A program made the translations under genes and the position numbers. From Aaosphaeria pasadenensis (lineage: Eukaryota; Ascomycota; Dothideomycetes; Pleosporales): a DNA stretch of 64,000 nucleotides. The stretch is from assembly GCA_022813625.1 (NCBI GenBank), contig JAKLMB010000016.1:372001-436000 (forward strand). Direction: 5' to 3'. The notes beneath the pieces are model-generated. The model did no database searches. It was given only the letters and a program-made list of their open reading frames with translations, and had not been told where the DNA came from. Positions within the stretch are counted from its first letter, which is position 1. The number at the start of each line of letters is the position of its first letter. This document shows positions 1 to 10,931 of this stretch, one piece after another.

Positions 1-1110
1 GATGTTTGACGTTTTTCGGCCAAGTCGTACATGGTAGAACTGTGGCACGGTCTCCGGTTCGGGGCGACTATGATTGACAATGTGCTGCCGAGCGTCCGTG
101 GCCTTCCAAAAGAGTACAGTCTAATCTCACGCCATTGATGGCCATTTCTATCAAGGTATTGTTGTTTTGCCCCAAGTGCTTTGACTGTATGCATCATTGT
201 CGTTGTTGAATTCAACCGTAGAACTAGTCAATGGCGGGAGAATCGTTGTCACGCGTTCCTACGGGGCGAACATTCACTATACGTAGGTACCTGGGTGCCT
301 GGGTAGTCAGCAGCGGCAGAAATATAAATTAAAGGGATCTACTGGTGGTGTTGCTCGATTGATCGACCTCCTAATTTTCGGTCCTGGGCCCCATTGCCGC
401 CCCAAGATACGAGATGAGACCGGGGCAAAGCATGAAAGGAACATGAGGCCAATAATGCGCGCCGGGTACACGTCGTCTCATACCAGGGACTGTTTGTAGC
501 CAGGCGAATGGTTGTGCACGCGGCTAACGTCCCGCGAATGGCGCGGCTCGTCCTATTGGCCCAATTCCACCTCCTTCGACCTTCCTTACTCCATCTAGTC
601 TTTGATCTCGAAACATCACCACCAAGCATCACATCCTCATCTCCTTCCCCTAGGTACTCAAATGATTTGGTCCCTCATGTCACTCCCCACTTTTCTCCTC
701 CATCAGAACAATTGCTCCGCTCGCTTCCTCAAGTACCGTGCCGTTCCTCTCCTAGCGAACGCCGGTGAGGTACTTCCGATGCTCGGGCGATACTCAATCA
801 GAGCATGCTCACCTTGTAGCCCATCAAGCATGTCATCTACGTCCTGTCTAGCGTCTGCTCCACGTGTTTGGCAGACGCAATTTGAGTAACATATGCCTGC
901 GCCTCCTAGTGCTTCTAGATGACCCCTCCAGGGTGGTCTGCTCGTCATGTTGGGTACCCAGCCAGTATAATTAGGACAGTGCTGCCGTGGGCCTGGATAG
1001 AGCAAGAGCTTCTATTCCAATCGGTGTAGTCCTCTAGTCTTTCGTTTTTATTTCTGTATTTCCTTGTACAGACGTCACTCTTTTGAAACCATTCATTGAC
1101 ATCTATAACC
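1..1110. other. intergenic, no gene recognised
   Basis: Only short overlapping frames without domain signal or credible splice pattern are present. The last ~100 bases, with a TATAATTA-like stretch near 967 and a T/C-rich run near 1045-1085, probably hold the promoter and leader of the downstream GMC gene. Confidence 0.6.
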
Positions 1111-3062
1111 ATGGGTCCCGTACGCCAAAGCTTGATCTGTTTCTCTTCTCTTCTCTCTACCGCAGTTGCTTTCCCATACTACAAGCGTGTTGACAATTCA
1201 ACTGGCATCCAGAATGCGACCTTCGACTACGTGATTGTCGGTGGCGGTCTCACAGGTTTGGTGGTAGCCAATCGCCTCAGCGAAAATCCAGCGCGTATGT
1301 TCACTAGCTTTCATACAACTTCGACAATCTCTTATTAGGCTATAGACACCGTGCTTGTTATCGAGAATGGAGAGATCAACAATGATCCCGCAACTCTGAT
1401 CCCCCAGTCCGCGAACAGCAACAACAATGCTCTCATGTACGATATCCAATCTGCGCCCGAGACTCAACTGGGAAATGCTTCCTTCCTCGTTACTGTCGGC
1501 AACGTAGTGGGTGGAGGTTCTGTTGTCAACGGTATGGCTTTTGATCGGGCTGCAGCCGCTGATTACGATGCTTGGGAGAAGCTGGGTAACGACGGCTGGG
1601 GATGGGAGAGTCTACTCCACTACTTCAAGAAGTCAACAACATACACCCCACCTATGGAATCGTTGATTGAGGAATTCAACATCACATTTGATGCCTCCTT
1701 CTACGGCACAGATGGCCCATTGCAAGCCTCCATGCCGAACTTCGAGTACCCAGACACGAAGACTATCTGGGATTCGTTCAGGAAGGAGAATGTTCCTCTT
1801 CCCATCGAACATGCTTCTGGAAACGCAGTCGGTATGTGTATTCTGCCATTATACATTTGAAAGGTTACTGACACTGCAAAGGTGGATTCTGGATCCCTAC
1901 AGCACTCGAACCCAAGACACAGACTCGATCTCACGCTCGTAACGCTTACTACGACCCTATCCAGACTCGCTCCAACCTCCACCTTATGACTGGCCACAAG
2001 GTCAACGAGATCCTCTTCGACGGACTCTCTGCTAAAGGAGTCCAATTCACTGCCTCTTCATCCAACGTCACCGCCAAGGTCTGGGCCAAGAAGGAAGTCA
2101 TCCTCGCTGCCGGCGCAGTCTTCACCCCACAGCTACTCCAGCTCAGCGGTATCGGACCAAAGAACGTCCTCGAAGCCGCGGGCGTGGAAGTAAAGAAAGA
2201 TTTCCCTGCAGTCGGCGCCGGTCTCCAAGACCACCCCACCGCATTCATGATCTTCGACCTCAAGAACCTCTCCTTCCCCAACCCCAACAGCTTAGCCGAG
2301 AACGCAACATTCAACGCAACAGCCTGGGAAGAATACGTCGTCAACAAGACGGGCCCATACACCAACGCACATGGAAACAGCCTTGCATTCCTGGCCCTGA
2401 AGCACATCAGCAACAACTCCCAAACCATCGTCAACGAAGTCACGAGCCAGACATCGCAGGACTTCTTGCCCGCCGCATACGCCGACGAGAACCTGCTCAG
2501 GGGATACGAGGCCCAGAAAGCCATCCTCGCAGAAATGCTTTCAGGCGAGGATGCCGCCGTAGGCGAGTTCCCCATGGGACCATCCGGCTTCGCCGTCAAC
2601 GCCCTGCAGCGCCCGTTCTCCCGAGGCAGCGTCACTCTCGACGCGGCGAACAAGAACGGAAACCCCGTCGTGCACTTCAACTCGTTCCAGAACCCCATCG
2701 ACAAGAAGTTGATGCTCACGATGATCCAGTGGACGAGGCGCCACTGGAAGAACGAAGTCCTGTCCGTCTTCTCCCCGACGGAATTGGTCCCCGGCGTGGC
2801 GGCACAGTCCGACGAGGAGATCCTCAATGCGTTGATCGGAGGCGGTCTGCTCATGCCTTCTTTCTCGCACATGTCGGGAACCTGCAGCATGTTGCCCGAG
2901 AACTTTGGCGGCGTTGTGGGTAGCGATTTGTTGGTGTACGGAGTCGAGAACTTGAGCGTCGTGGATGCTAGCATTTTGCCATTGATCCCGGCGACGCATA
3001 TCCAAGCTACTATGTACGCTGTGGGAGAGAAGGCTGCGGATCTCATCAAGGCAAGAGCTTAA
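1111..3062 (+). CDS. secreted GMC-family FAD oxidoreductase
   Basis: FAD-dependent alcohol/sugar oxidase or dehydrogenase of the glucose-methanol-choline family, probably extracellular; the substrate cannot be read from sequence. Exons 1111-1294, 1346-1831 and 1882-3062 give 616 residues, normal for the family. Residues 1-20 are a signal peptide. The FAD dinucleotide fold with GGGLTG lies at 44-49. The GMC signature with an NGM core follows in exon 2 (NVVGGGSVVNGM), then a DYDAWEKLGN segment. The catalytic pair is His553 (HMSGTC) and His596 (PATHIQA). Both introns are about 50 nt, GTATGT...AG. An in-frame TTG lies 15 nt upstream, but the ATG at 1111 in CCATGG context is the credible start. 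Convergent with the YggS gene, whose stop is about 190 bp away. Family firm; aryl-alcohol, glucose or patulin-synthase-type role open. Confidence 0.92.
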
Positions 3063-3254
3063 GATGGGGAGATGGAGTAGATGTAAATAGAATGTATCAA
3101 TATTTCAACATGCACAGTTCATTTGACCTACCCAAACCAATCTTTGGCGTGAGTGTTTCATCGTTAGTATCAGCATAGCAATGAACCGCCGTTCTGGACC
3201 TTCGGCGCTGGAGAATCGTTCTATACTCCATAGTCCCTCTTGAGACGGCTAATT

Positions 3255-4211
3255 CTATATCACAGCATCTTTCTTCGCAGGCCTCTCCCCAAAGATATCA
3301 CTACCCACCCTCACCTCATCACTCCCCTGCGCAATCGCGCCCTCGAAATCCGCACTCATCCCCATACTCAACTCCAGCCTCCCCTCCTCCCACCCCAGCT
3401 CCCTAGCGACCCGATCCCTCGTCTCCCTCAACCGCACAAAATCCTCATTCTCATTCTCCTCCGTCGTCGCCTTACTCCTCGCAATCGCACCGATCGTCAT
3501 CAGCCCCGTGAGCCGCAAGTGCGGACACTTATCCACGACGTGCCTGCACAGCGCCAGCGCGTCCTCGGGCTCGACGCCAGACTTGTTCTCCTCCCCGCTC
3601 GTGTTCACCTGCACCATGATCCTCAATTGCTCCTCTTGGGGGGAAGCGAGCGCGAGAGCTTTCCGGCCCTTCTCGAGTTCATTGGCTTTCTTCTCGCTGT
3701 CCACGCTGCTCACGCACCAGAGGTTCGGGATCTGCTCCGCAAGCTGCTTGCACTTGTTCGACTGGAGGCCGCCGATCATGTGCCAGCGTATCGAGCGGGG
3801 CAGGATGCGGGATTTCTCGAGGAGCTCCTGGACATAGTTTTCGCCGAAGTGGGAGTGCGGTTGTGGGGAGGAGGTGGAGGAGGGCGATTGCGGTGGTGGT
3901 GGTTGGTGGAGGGAGAGGATGTCGGTTGCGGGTTTGAGTTTCGAGACGGCGATTAGGCGGATCTGTTTTGGGGGGATTGAGTGGTCAGGACAAGGTGTGG
4001 TTGTAAAGAGTTGGGTGGTGCTGGGTCGAGGCATAGAGCTCTTTTCTTGTTGTGTAACGGTGACGATGTAGGGACTGATGGAGGGATTGAGAATGGAACA
4101 ACTGACCTTCTTTCCAGACTTGCTAGCTGCATTGACGCGCGAGGATATGCTGGCTAGGTTCTCTGCGAGCTGTTTCGCTCGCTGGGGATTTATTTGCATA
4201 TCTGTGGACAT
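3255..4211 (-). CDS. YggS/PROSC-family pyridoxal phosphate homeostasis protein
   Basis: PLP-binding protein of the YggS/PROSC/YBL036C family, which controls free pyridoxal phosphate; expected in cytosol or mitochondria. The core is intact: IRLIAVSKLKP with the PLP-binding lysine, FGENYVQE, WHMIGGLQSNK, LRLTGLMTIG, GMSADFEGAI near the C-terminus and GSDIFGERP. Read straight through, the frame is 318 codons and carries a 48-residue insert of low similarity between NAASKSGKK and IRLIAVSK. That insert is bounded by GTCAGT (from 4106) and CAG (ending 3963), so I read 3963-4106 as an in-frame 144-nt intron. The spliced protein has 270 residues, the usual family size. Start at 4211, the first ATG. 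An unspliced isoform would also be open. Confidence 0.9.
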   Translation of the reverse strand: MSTDMQINPQRAKQLAENLASISSRVNAASKSGKKVSCSILNPSISPYIVTVTQQEKSSMPRPSTTQLFTTTPCPDHSIPPKQIRLIAVSKLKPATDILSLHQPPPPQSPSSTSSPQPHSHFGENYVQELLEKSRILPRSIRWHMIGGLQSNKCKQLAEQIPNLWCVSSVDSEKKANELEKGRKALALASPQEEQLRIMVQVNTSGEENKSGVEPEDALALCRHVVDKCPHLRLTGLMTIGAIARSKATTEENENEDFVRLRETRDRVARELGWEEGRLELSMGMSADFEGAIAQGSDEVRVGSDIFGERPAKKDAVI

Positions 4212-4605
4212 GGTATGTGTGTTGTCTGGGGTGGTGTGGAAGGGAAGTGGGAGAGTTCTGGTGGTCGCGGGGATGTTGTATCCTTAGCGTCATGGTTGCT
4301 CACTTTTGGTTCTCAGCCCTACGAATAGAGTACATGTACATGCCGATCACCACCTTGGCGATGAAACCATACGCCAGGTACTGGGTTGCTGGATATTCAT
4401 TTGCGGTAGATATGGTCGGTCTGGGCAATCATGGTACAAGTTGCATTTCGTCTCATCTATTTTCTATAGATTGCATAGAGGAAATCGTTACAAGGCATGA
4501 ACAAAATCAAAATCGCTGAAATGCTAAAAACAAATGGTATATCCCCATCTCCAAGAAACGCCGTCCTCCACCTAATCCATCATAAACTTTGCGTGGTGAC
4601 TCCAG

Positions 4606-5998
4606 CTAACTGTTACCGCAAAGTCGAATGCCCGCGACAATGCACCAGTTCCAGTTCCAGCGCGTCGCGCTGACAAGATCATCGACGTTCAGCACGCCCA
4701 CACTGTTCGCCGTGAGCGTAAACCACACCTTGTCTCGCAGCGAGATAGGCCACGCAGGCAAGTCCCAATAACGGGAGACAAGGCCTTTGTCGGCAGCGGC
4801 CTTGATCTGCGTCTTCAACGTTTCGACCTGGTTCGGAGCGAGCACATTGAACCAGATACGCCCAATCGCATTGTACAGCTTCGTGCTGGCGTAGTAGGAG
4901 TTCTCGGTTGTGTACTCTGGGTTCTCGATGTCGCTCAAGGGCGCGTCGAAGAATACAAAGCGGTCGTTGTCCATGGCTTTGACGAGATCGAACGGTGTCC
5001 TGCCAGACCCGACAATGGTCAGGGGGCCACGCACAACTTTGGTGCCGTCGAAATATGTGAGCCAGCCCTTCTCGTGGAGAGGTCGTAGTTTCTCGAGCAA
5101 CACAGGGAACGCTTTTTGTCCGTCGGCCTTCATGTCGATGAGCAAGGTGGTGGTAACGTTCGGATCCACGTCGAACATTCCCACTTCCTTATCTTCGGTA
5201 GAAGCCACGGAGACATTTCGCTGGTTGAAGATGTTGGTGATGGGGTCTAGGAAAAGACTGTTCAGTGTTCGTTCTTTCGCGGCCTGTTTCCGGGTATGGC
5301 TGACGAGGAAGTCATTGTCTTCTGTAAGCCAGATGTCTGCTTCGACACTCGAGCAGCCAGCTGCAAGAGCCTCGTACAGAGGAACGGAACGCCAATAGTC
5401 ATTGTGCGAGTGGCAGTTCTTGGGCACAATGTCGCGGCTGAAATCTTCCATCCAGTCGAACGTGTAGGCACCTTCGGCAGTGGGCTCCTTCCAGTCCTTT
5501 AGGATGCGTTGGAGGCCATTAGATGGCTGTGGAGGATTGAGCCGTCGGATCAATGACGCTACAAAGGCAACATAGGTTCTGTATAGAAATGTTAGTACAC
5601 AGTACACGTGATAGCAGAGATAGTGGGTTAGAGGCTTACAGTGCTGCGATGATGCCAAAGGAGATCAGAGCCGCGAGGAGGATCAACCACCGTCGGGTAA
5701 TAATGAATCGCCTGGAGTTCGTCTGGGACTCCACATCTGTGCTGGATGGCGTCCACAAGCTCTTTAGCTTTGCAAAACCCGCCGACTTTTGCGATCGTGG
5801 ATGGCGCGATTTTGGCGTTCCTTGCGCATCCAGCTCCTCGTCTGAGTCGACACTTGAGATCTGGGTCTCTACAACAATGCAAGACTCTTTCTCTTTCTCC
5901 GAGAGAGATGAGAGGGTTACGATCGTGGACGTCGAGGAGATTGAGCGGTCCAGTATGATCCTCTGCTGGGGAGGTTGTTGCTGTTTAGTGTCCTCCAT
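4606..5998 (-). CDS. AIM6-like PLC-type phosphodiesterase domain protein
   Basis: Relative of yeast AIM6 (altered inheritance of mitochondria 6), with a PLC-like phosphodiesterase fold; the true substrate is unknown. Exons 5640-5998 and 4606-5578, joined by a 61-nt intron (GTAAGC...ACAG), give 443 residues. Residues 1-98 are polar and Ser-rich, and 104-129 form one strongly hydrophobic segment, so the enzyme domain is probably membrane-anchored. The hallmark HSHNDYWR begins at residue 176, followed by SSVEADIW, LVSHTRK and LLIDMKADG, which match the metal and acid/base positions of GDPD-like enzymes. The start at 5998 was chosen for its ACCATGG context; an in-frame ATG at 6130 would add 44 residues. 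Yeast AIM6 is about 390 residues. Confidence 0.85.
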
Positions 5999-7806
5999 GG
6001 TGATAGTGGAGCGTATATGGCTGGGATTGGGGATCGAGGGACCGAGGGACGAGGGACTGAGGGAAAGATAGAACAACTGAGATGCTTCTATATGGACATT
6101 GTGTAGGTATGTAGACTCAGGACAAGGCAAAGAAGGACAGCCTTTGTGAAGAGGAGAAGAACGACTTGAGAGAGGTATATAAAAGTACCTATCCGGGGAG
6201 CGCGACGGTTAAGACTTCAGAACAGAGCAAGCTAATCACGATGTAGGCAGGTAAACGGGTGGTCTCGACCCTCAAGATACAAACGACTTCCCCAGATCCA
6301 TCGTGTGTACCTAGTCCGTATCTTTGGGCCGTTCCTAGAGTCTACCGCCACACGGGAGCGCTCTACCCACAAAAGGCAACTGGTACTATTGTGCACATGG
6401 GCAGAGCCGCCGTGGGCACTAAACTGAGATTAGCAGAGCCGGATGATGGAATCCTGGCTGGGCCATTGGGAGGTAGCAGTTATGAGTTGCATTGTGAGAT
6501 GACATCCAAAAGCAATCAACGAGAGTGTGTTCCAATTTGCGCGCGCTGCGCATTGCCTGGGAGGGAATTGTCTGAACATCAAGGCGCCGGAGAAAGGCCC
6601 CGTCCCACGATTACAAGTTTATGGCGGTGACATACCTATCACGAACCTTGTACGGATCAGGACAAAAGGGTTCACAGGTCCGGATGTCATCCCAGAAGAA
6701 CGATAGGTACGGCGACGCTAAACTGAGCACGACATTGTAATCGATTAGGGAAGCTGAGGAACACCAGCGCTAAGAGTACGGGAGTAGTGAGATAATCCAC
6801 CTATCTGCCTCTACTGAATCTACGCCCTCTACGCCCATGCGTGGGTGTTGGGGATTCCAGAACATTATTACTGGGGGATGTAGGTACTGTTGATTGCGTC
6901 AATTACGCCCACCTGCGAGTGATAGTGACCCGCCCAACCATGAGAGATGAAGATGTAATTGATGGCAGAATTGGCGAGGGAATTGATGAAGAGGATGAAT
7001 GGATGGATGGAAGGATGGTGAGAAGGATTCAAAGTCTGTTTCCATTTCGTATTTGTGTTGATGGAGGGACGAGACCAACGAGACGAGACGAGGTTCCAAA
7101 AGATCTGGACCCTGCATCTTGATAGTATCCAGTCCCAATCCGGTTTAGCGAGTGAGCTTAGCGCCTCTAAGCATTACTCTCCCATCTAGCCACAGATGCT
7201 TCGGCCTCTTTTCTCCTCTCTTTTCCTCTCTCACACTGTCACACACCCACAGTCGGTGACTCTCCCTCGGTGACTCTCTCGTCTCATCTTCCGTCTACGG
7301 AACACTGTGTACCATAATGTACCATTTCCTAGGAATTACTAAAACAACACTACTCAAGAACCGGACATATGGGAAACAGTCCTAAAATACATAAAAGTGT
7401 CCACGTGGGCGAAACATGCCATCTATCGATTATTCCGTCACTTTTACCGTTGATGAACCAACCCAACTGCCAACCCCCCGGCTTTGCCTCCTGTGCCGAT
7501 CCAGCACTCAAAGAGGACAACTTTCATGCACAGTGTCGTGTAACAACTCCACATATCCTGAACAAGATTTCGCTAACCTGTCAACTTTTCCTTCATGTAC
7601 AAATTTACTTCGTGGTACGGCACCACCGCCTCTTATGAACAGGCAACTTTATCCTGATTCCTGACCGCTGTTCCTCATCCTCAGCAACCTTACCGCCGTT
7701 CATTAGGAACACTATACATACCATCCTCGCATTCTCAATTGACCCTTCACTCAACTCCAATTTTGCAAAATTCATCCTATTCTCACTTCATAAAAGTCAT
7801 CTCATC

Positions 7807-8031
7807 ATGTCCAAAACCTCGTCTTTCCGCATCTGCATCTCGCTTCTTCTCCTCGTCCAAATCGCGTGCTGGTTCCTCACCGTACTGGACCTCTACAGGC
7901 CAGGCCGACCACAGTCCCTCCTCCGCAACTCAATGTCCGTCCTAAGGACCTCCTCTGAGGGACTCCTCCAACTCTTGTCCCAGCCGTCGTCCGCTCTGCT
8001 TTCTTACAAGGACATTCGCGCCCGTTTTTGA
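7807..8031 (+). CDS. possible small membrane protein, 74 aa
   Basis: A speculative single-exon frame. It starts with ATG in TCATCATG context after a pyrimidine-rich leader containing CATAAAAG. Residues 7-26 are hydrophobic (RICISLLLLVQIACWFLTVL), which fits a signal anchor; the rest is Arg/Ser/Leu-rich with no domain I recognise. The leader resembles those of real genes here, and this is the only argument beyond the open frame. It may be chance. Confidence 0.25.
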   Translation: MSKTSSFRICISLLLLVQIACWFLTVLDLYRPGRPQSLLRNSMSVLRTSSEGLLQLLSQPSSALLSYKDIRARF

Positions 8032-8107
8032 TTCTCCGCGTTGCTAGCGTCGTCTTCATCCTCGTCTTCTTGTTACTATTATTACTATTAATACCATTAC
8101 CGAGCGC

Positions 8108-8130
8108 TTTCTTCTTCTTCTTCTTCTTCT
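8108..8130 (+). repeat. (TTC)n microsatellite
   Basis: Seven perfect TTC units in non-coding DNA, preceded by a TTA/TTACTA-rich stretch from about 8070. No coding frame uses it convincingly. Confidence 0.85.
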
Positions 8131-8786
8131 CATCCATCAAGGCGATTGAGAGTCTAGGAGTCAGGACTACATCCCTGCGTTTCGCACGATCGAACCATCA
8201 TCGCGATACATACATACATACTATCCAGGCCGGTGCACAACCGGTGGGTGCTATCGAGTAGTCCCATCGACCGTCCCTCTTCCGCGAGGCAGCTGGCCAG
8301 CCCACACTTAACCAGATTGCGGCGAGGCGCCCCAGAACGGACCACCACACACGCTCGTGCCTACTCTCCCCACAACAGCGTCGAGAAAGACGCGGGGGCG
8401 GTCGTTGGCTCCGTCTCGAGTCGTGGAAAGGATGCATGCCGAGCGAACTCCCGGAGCTGGGTGCATGCTGCAAGGCACGCGGGAAGTGCTGCCAGTACGG
8501 GGAGGGAAAGGAATATGGGTGGTTGCCAGGGAGGGAAGGATGGCTTGGAAAGTTACGACATGTTTTATGCCGATTCGGAAAAATATACCCATTCAGATGC
8601 TACGAGTTATCATTCATGTCTTTGCTTGCTTGAGTTTGAGTTCTATGTACAATAGACAACTTTGCCAATTCTGGCTATGTGCTTTACTTCTGACTACCTT
8701 GATATTGCAAACGTGCGAATGCCTCAATGGTGGACAATAATGCAACCATGATGTATTGGCACCGGCCCCAGTTGGTATGAAAGATA

Positions 8787-10931
8787 TCAAATCAGTTTCA
8801 CAGTCGTGCGTTTAGTCTTGTCCTCCATCCAGTCGCACTCCCCCAAATCCTCATAACTGGGAAGCCATTTCCCAACTCTCCTGTACACGCCTCCTTCTTC
8901 CCCCTCAACCGGCGTGATGAGAATAGCCTGGTACGTTCGATCGTCAGGCTCATCCTTGACCGTCAGTCTTTGCACCAGAATGAGCGCGAAGAGGTCCAGC
9001 TTCGCGGCGGCATCGTCGTCAATCGTATCGAACATGCAGTATGCACCAAATGGGAAACCGTTCTTCGTCTTCGCCCTGAACGCCCGCTTGTGAGGCACCG
9101 TCTCCCAATCCCGTTCCTTCTCCTCGCTGGCTTCCAGCCGCTCCAGCGGCGCCGTGATGGTGATGTACCCGTCCGTGACCTCGCCGTACGGGTTCTCGCC
9201 CTTGAGCTCGACATGGCAGTCTCCGATCTCCGCGAGGTCGATCCAATGGGCCGTTGGGTCGAGGAAATCCCTTCCGACGCCCAAGTTACCGAAGGGTCCG
9301 TCCATGGATGCCCACGACCACGACGGGGCGCGATACTCTATCGGCCTGGAAGTGTTGCCTGTGCTTGCGCCCATCGCTTGCCAGAGTAGGCCCTCGATGA
9401 GGTTGGATCGCCAGAGCCCGGCGACGTACTCGTCGTTGTATTTCTGGCTGAAGGCCCGCACGATGCCGGAGATGGCGGGCAGTTTGTCGGACTCCTTGGT
9501 CAGCTTCCTGGGGTAGTAGTCGTTCAAGAGGTTGTGCCACTTCGTCGGGCCCCGGTAGGTGGACTCGGATTCGTCTTCGTCTTTTGCGGCCAACTCGTTG
9601 AAGCGTGACTTGCCTCGGAAGCCATCTTCGCTCTTGTACTGTTGGGAACATTCGAAGGCGAACTGCTTGCTGCCGGAGTGCAAAGTCCTGCGAGCGAGGA
9701 ACCTTTCTTGCAGTGCCCATCCGCGCTTGGAAAGTGGATCATTGTCGATAGATTCACCGGAGTGCTCGCTTGCGGAATCATCACTGCTTGTCAAGCTTGC
9801 GTAGATCGTACCCTTCGTTCCATTCCAGGTGTACTCGAAATTTGTATATTCAGGAGGAGAACGTTCGATGAAGAAACCAGCCGAGTCACTTGAGGATCCA
9901 GTCGCGGCAAGGACGAGGTATGCGTTGGTGTATATCTGCGCCATCCGGGCACTCTCCCTCTCCCAGTCGGGCCCGTCATCCTGGCATATGCAAATGCTGT
10001 CGATCCATAGATAGCGGACGCCCAGTCTACGGGTGAAGTTTACTGCGTCCTGGAAGGTTGCGGGCAGGTCACTTATGGATATATTTTGTTTGTGTGCGTG
10101 GATGGACGCCTTTGTGGTGATGAAGTGACGATGCTGGCCCCACATATGGCTCAATGCAGTGTACTTTCCCACTTCGCCATTCGTCTCGAAAAGCTTAATG
10201 CTATCCGACGATGTGTTTAACCCCAGATCGAGGACCCGCTTGGGGAGTTCTTCGTCCCCAAACGAGCATCTGGGCGAAGTGTGGTGGTCGTTGCATTCGG
10301 AGACCCAATCCAGCGTTCTGGCTACAGACTTCTCGGACCTCGAGTCTTTCTGAATGATGCGTCCGGGAAGAGACTTGCTCAATGGATCATCTTCTATACG
10401 GTATTCAGCATGGTAATCTTTCAAGCTTAAGGATAAATGAGCCCCACCTTCTACGCAGAAAGCTATACCAGCCAGCAGCCACGCATTGTAGTCACCATCA
10501 GCACAAATAACAATGAACCCATCGCTCCCATCCGGTCTCCTCGCTAGCCACATGGGCCCCTCTGGATCGCTGGATTGCTTCCGCCTCTTGTAATAATTAT
10601 ATATACTATCTTTCTGCGCCTCTTCAAGCGCGGCTAAACAATCCGCCACGCCCCGGCGGACGAGCGAGCATATTGAGCAATGCTCGGCTGCCACCCCGAG
10701 CTCGTCAAACGATTTATGGAACGGGACGCCTAGTGGTTGGATAATTGCCTCCTTCTTCAGCTCCTCTTCGCCTTCCGTCGCTTCGCCAGCCTTACGCGCT
10801 TTGGCGAAATACAGGTTTGACGACAGGCGGATGAGGCCTTTCCACGGGGATGAGTACCCGGCATCTAGATGCTTTGGTAGTGCAGGGACATGCTCGAATT
10901 CGATCGTCTCGCAGACGCTGCAGAGACCCAT
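8787..10931 (-). CDS. HET-domain (heterokaryon incompatibility) protein
   Basis: Single-exon 714-residue protein of the fungal HET family, whose members trigger cell death or inhibition after non-self fusion or act in related innate responses; location probably cytoplasmic. The HET domain spans about 257-410 with its three blocks: YTALSHMWG, ATFQDAVNFTRRLGVRYLWIDS, and ICQDD...WERESARMAQIYTNA. The downstream RGWALQERFLARR block is also typical. The N-terminal extension has CSVC (residues 4-7) and CSIC (85-88), possible metal-binding Cys pairs, within the layout usual for large HET proteins. No NACHT or WD repeats are attached. The start at 10931 is the only sensible ATG. Most of these proteins have no known partner, and none is obvious beside it. 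Confidence 0.93.
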   Translation of the reverse strand: MGLCSVCETIEFEHVPALPKHLDAGYSSPWKGLIRLSSNLYFAKARKAGEATEGEEELKKEAIIQPLGVPFHKSFDELGVAAEHCSICSLVRRGVADCLAALEEAQKDSIYNYYKRRKQSSDPEGPMWLARRPDGSDGFIVICADGDYNAWLLAGIAFCVEGGAHLSLSLKDYHAEYRIEDDPLSKSLPGRIIQKDSRSEKSVARTLDWVSECNDHHTSPRCSFGDEELPKRVLDLGLNTSSDSIKLFETNGEVGKYTALSHMWGQHRHFITTKASIHAHKQNISISDLPATFQDAVNFTRRLGVRYLWIDSICICQDDGPDWERESARMAQIYTNAYLVLAATGSSSDSAGFFIERSPPEYTNFEYTWNGTKGTIYASLTSSDDSASEHSGESIDNDPLSKRGWALQERFLARRTLHSGSKQFAFECSQQYKSEDGFRGKSRFNELAAKDEDESESTYRGPTKWHNLLNDYYPRKLTKESDKLPAISGIVRAFSQKYNDEYVAGLWRSNLIEGLLWQAMGASTGNTSRPIEYRAPSWSWASMDGPFGNLGVGRDFLDPTAHWIDLAEIGDCHVELKGENPYGEVTDGYITITAPLERLEASEEKERDWETVPHKRAFRAKTKNGFPFGAYCMFDTIDDDAAAKLDLFALILVQRLTVKDEPDDRTYQAILITPVEGEEGGVYRRVGKWLPSYEDLGECDWMEDKTKRTTVKLI

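Larger units (their letters stand above)
5999..8786. other. long intergenic region, mostly featureless
   Basis: About 2.8 kb between the AIM6 start and the HET stop. It contains many short frames without recognisable domains, a TATATAAAAG element at 6177-6186, a (TTC)n tract near 8108-8130, CATA repeats near 8211-8222, and one weak small-protein candidate at 7807. No tRNA or transposon signature was seen. Confidence 0.5.

Noticed and set aside
1949..3049. 366-codon minus-strand frame opposite the GMC gene
   Set aside because: Mirror frame of well-supported GMC exon 3; no family resemblance.
3240..3956. 238-codon plus-strand frame opposite YggS
   Set aside because: Arg/Pro/Leu/His-rich composition typical of an antisense shadow; the minus-strand YggS motifs are unequivocal.
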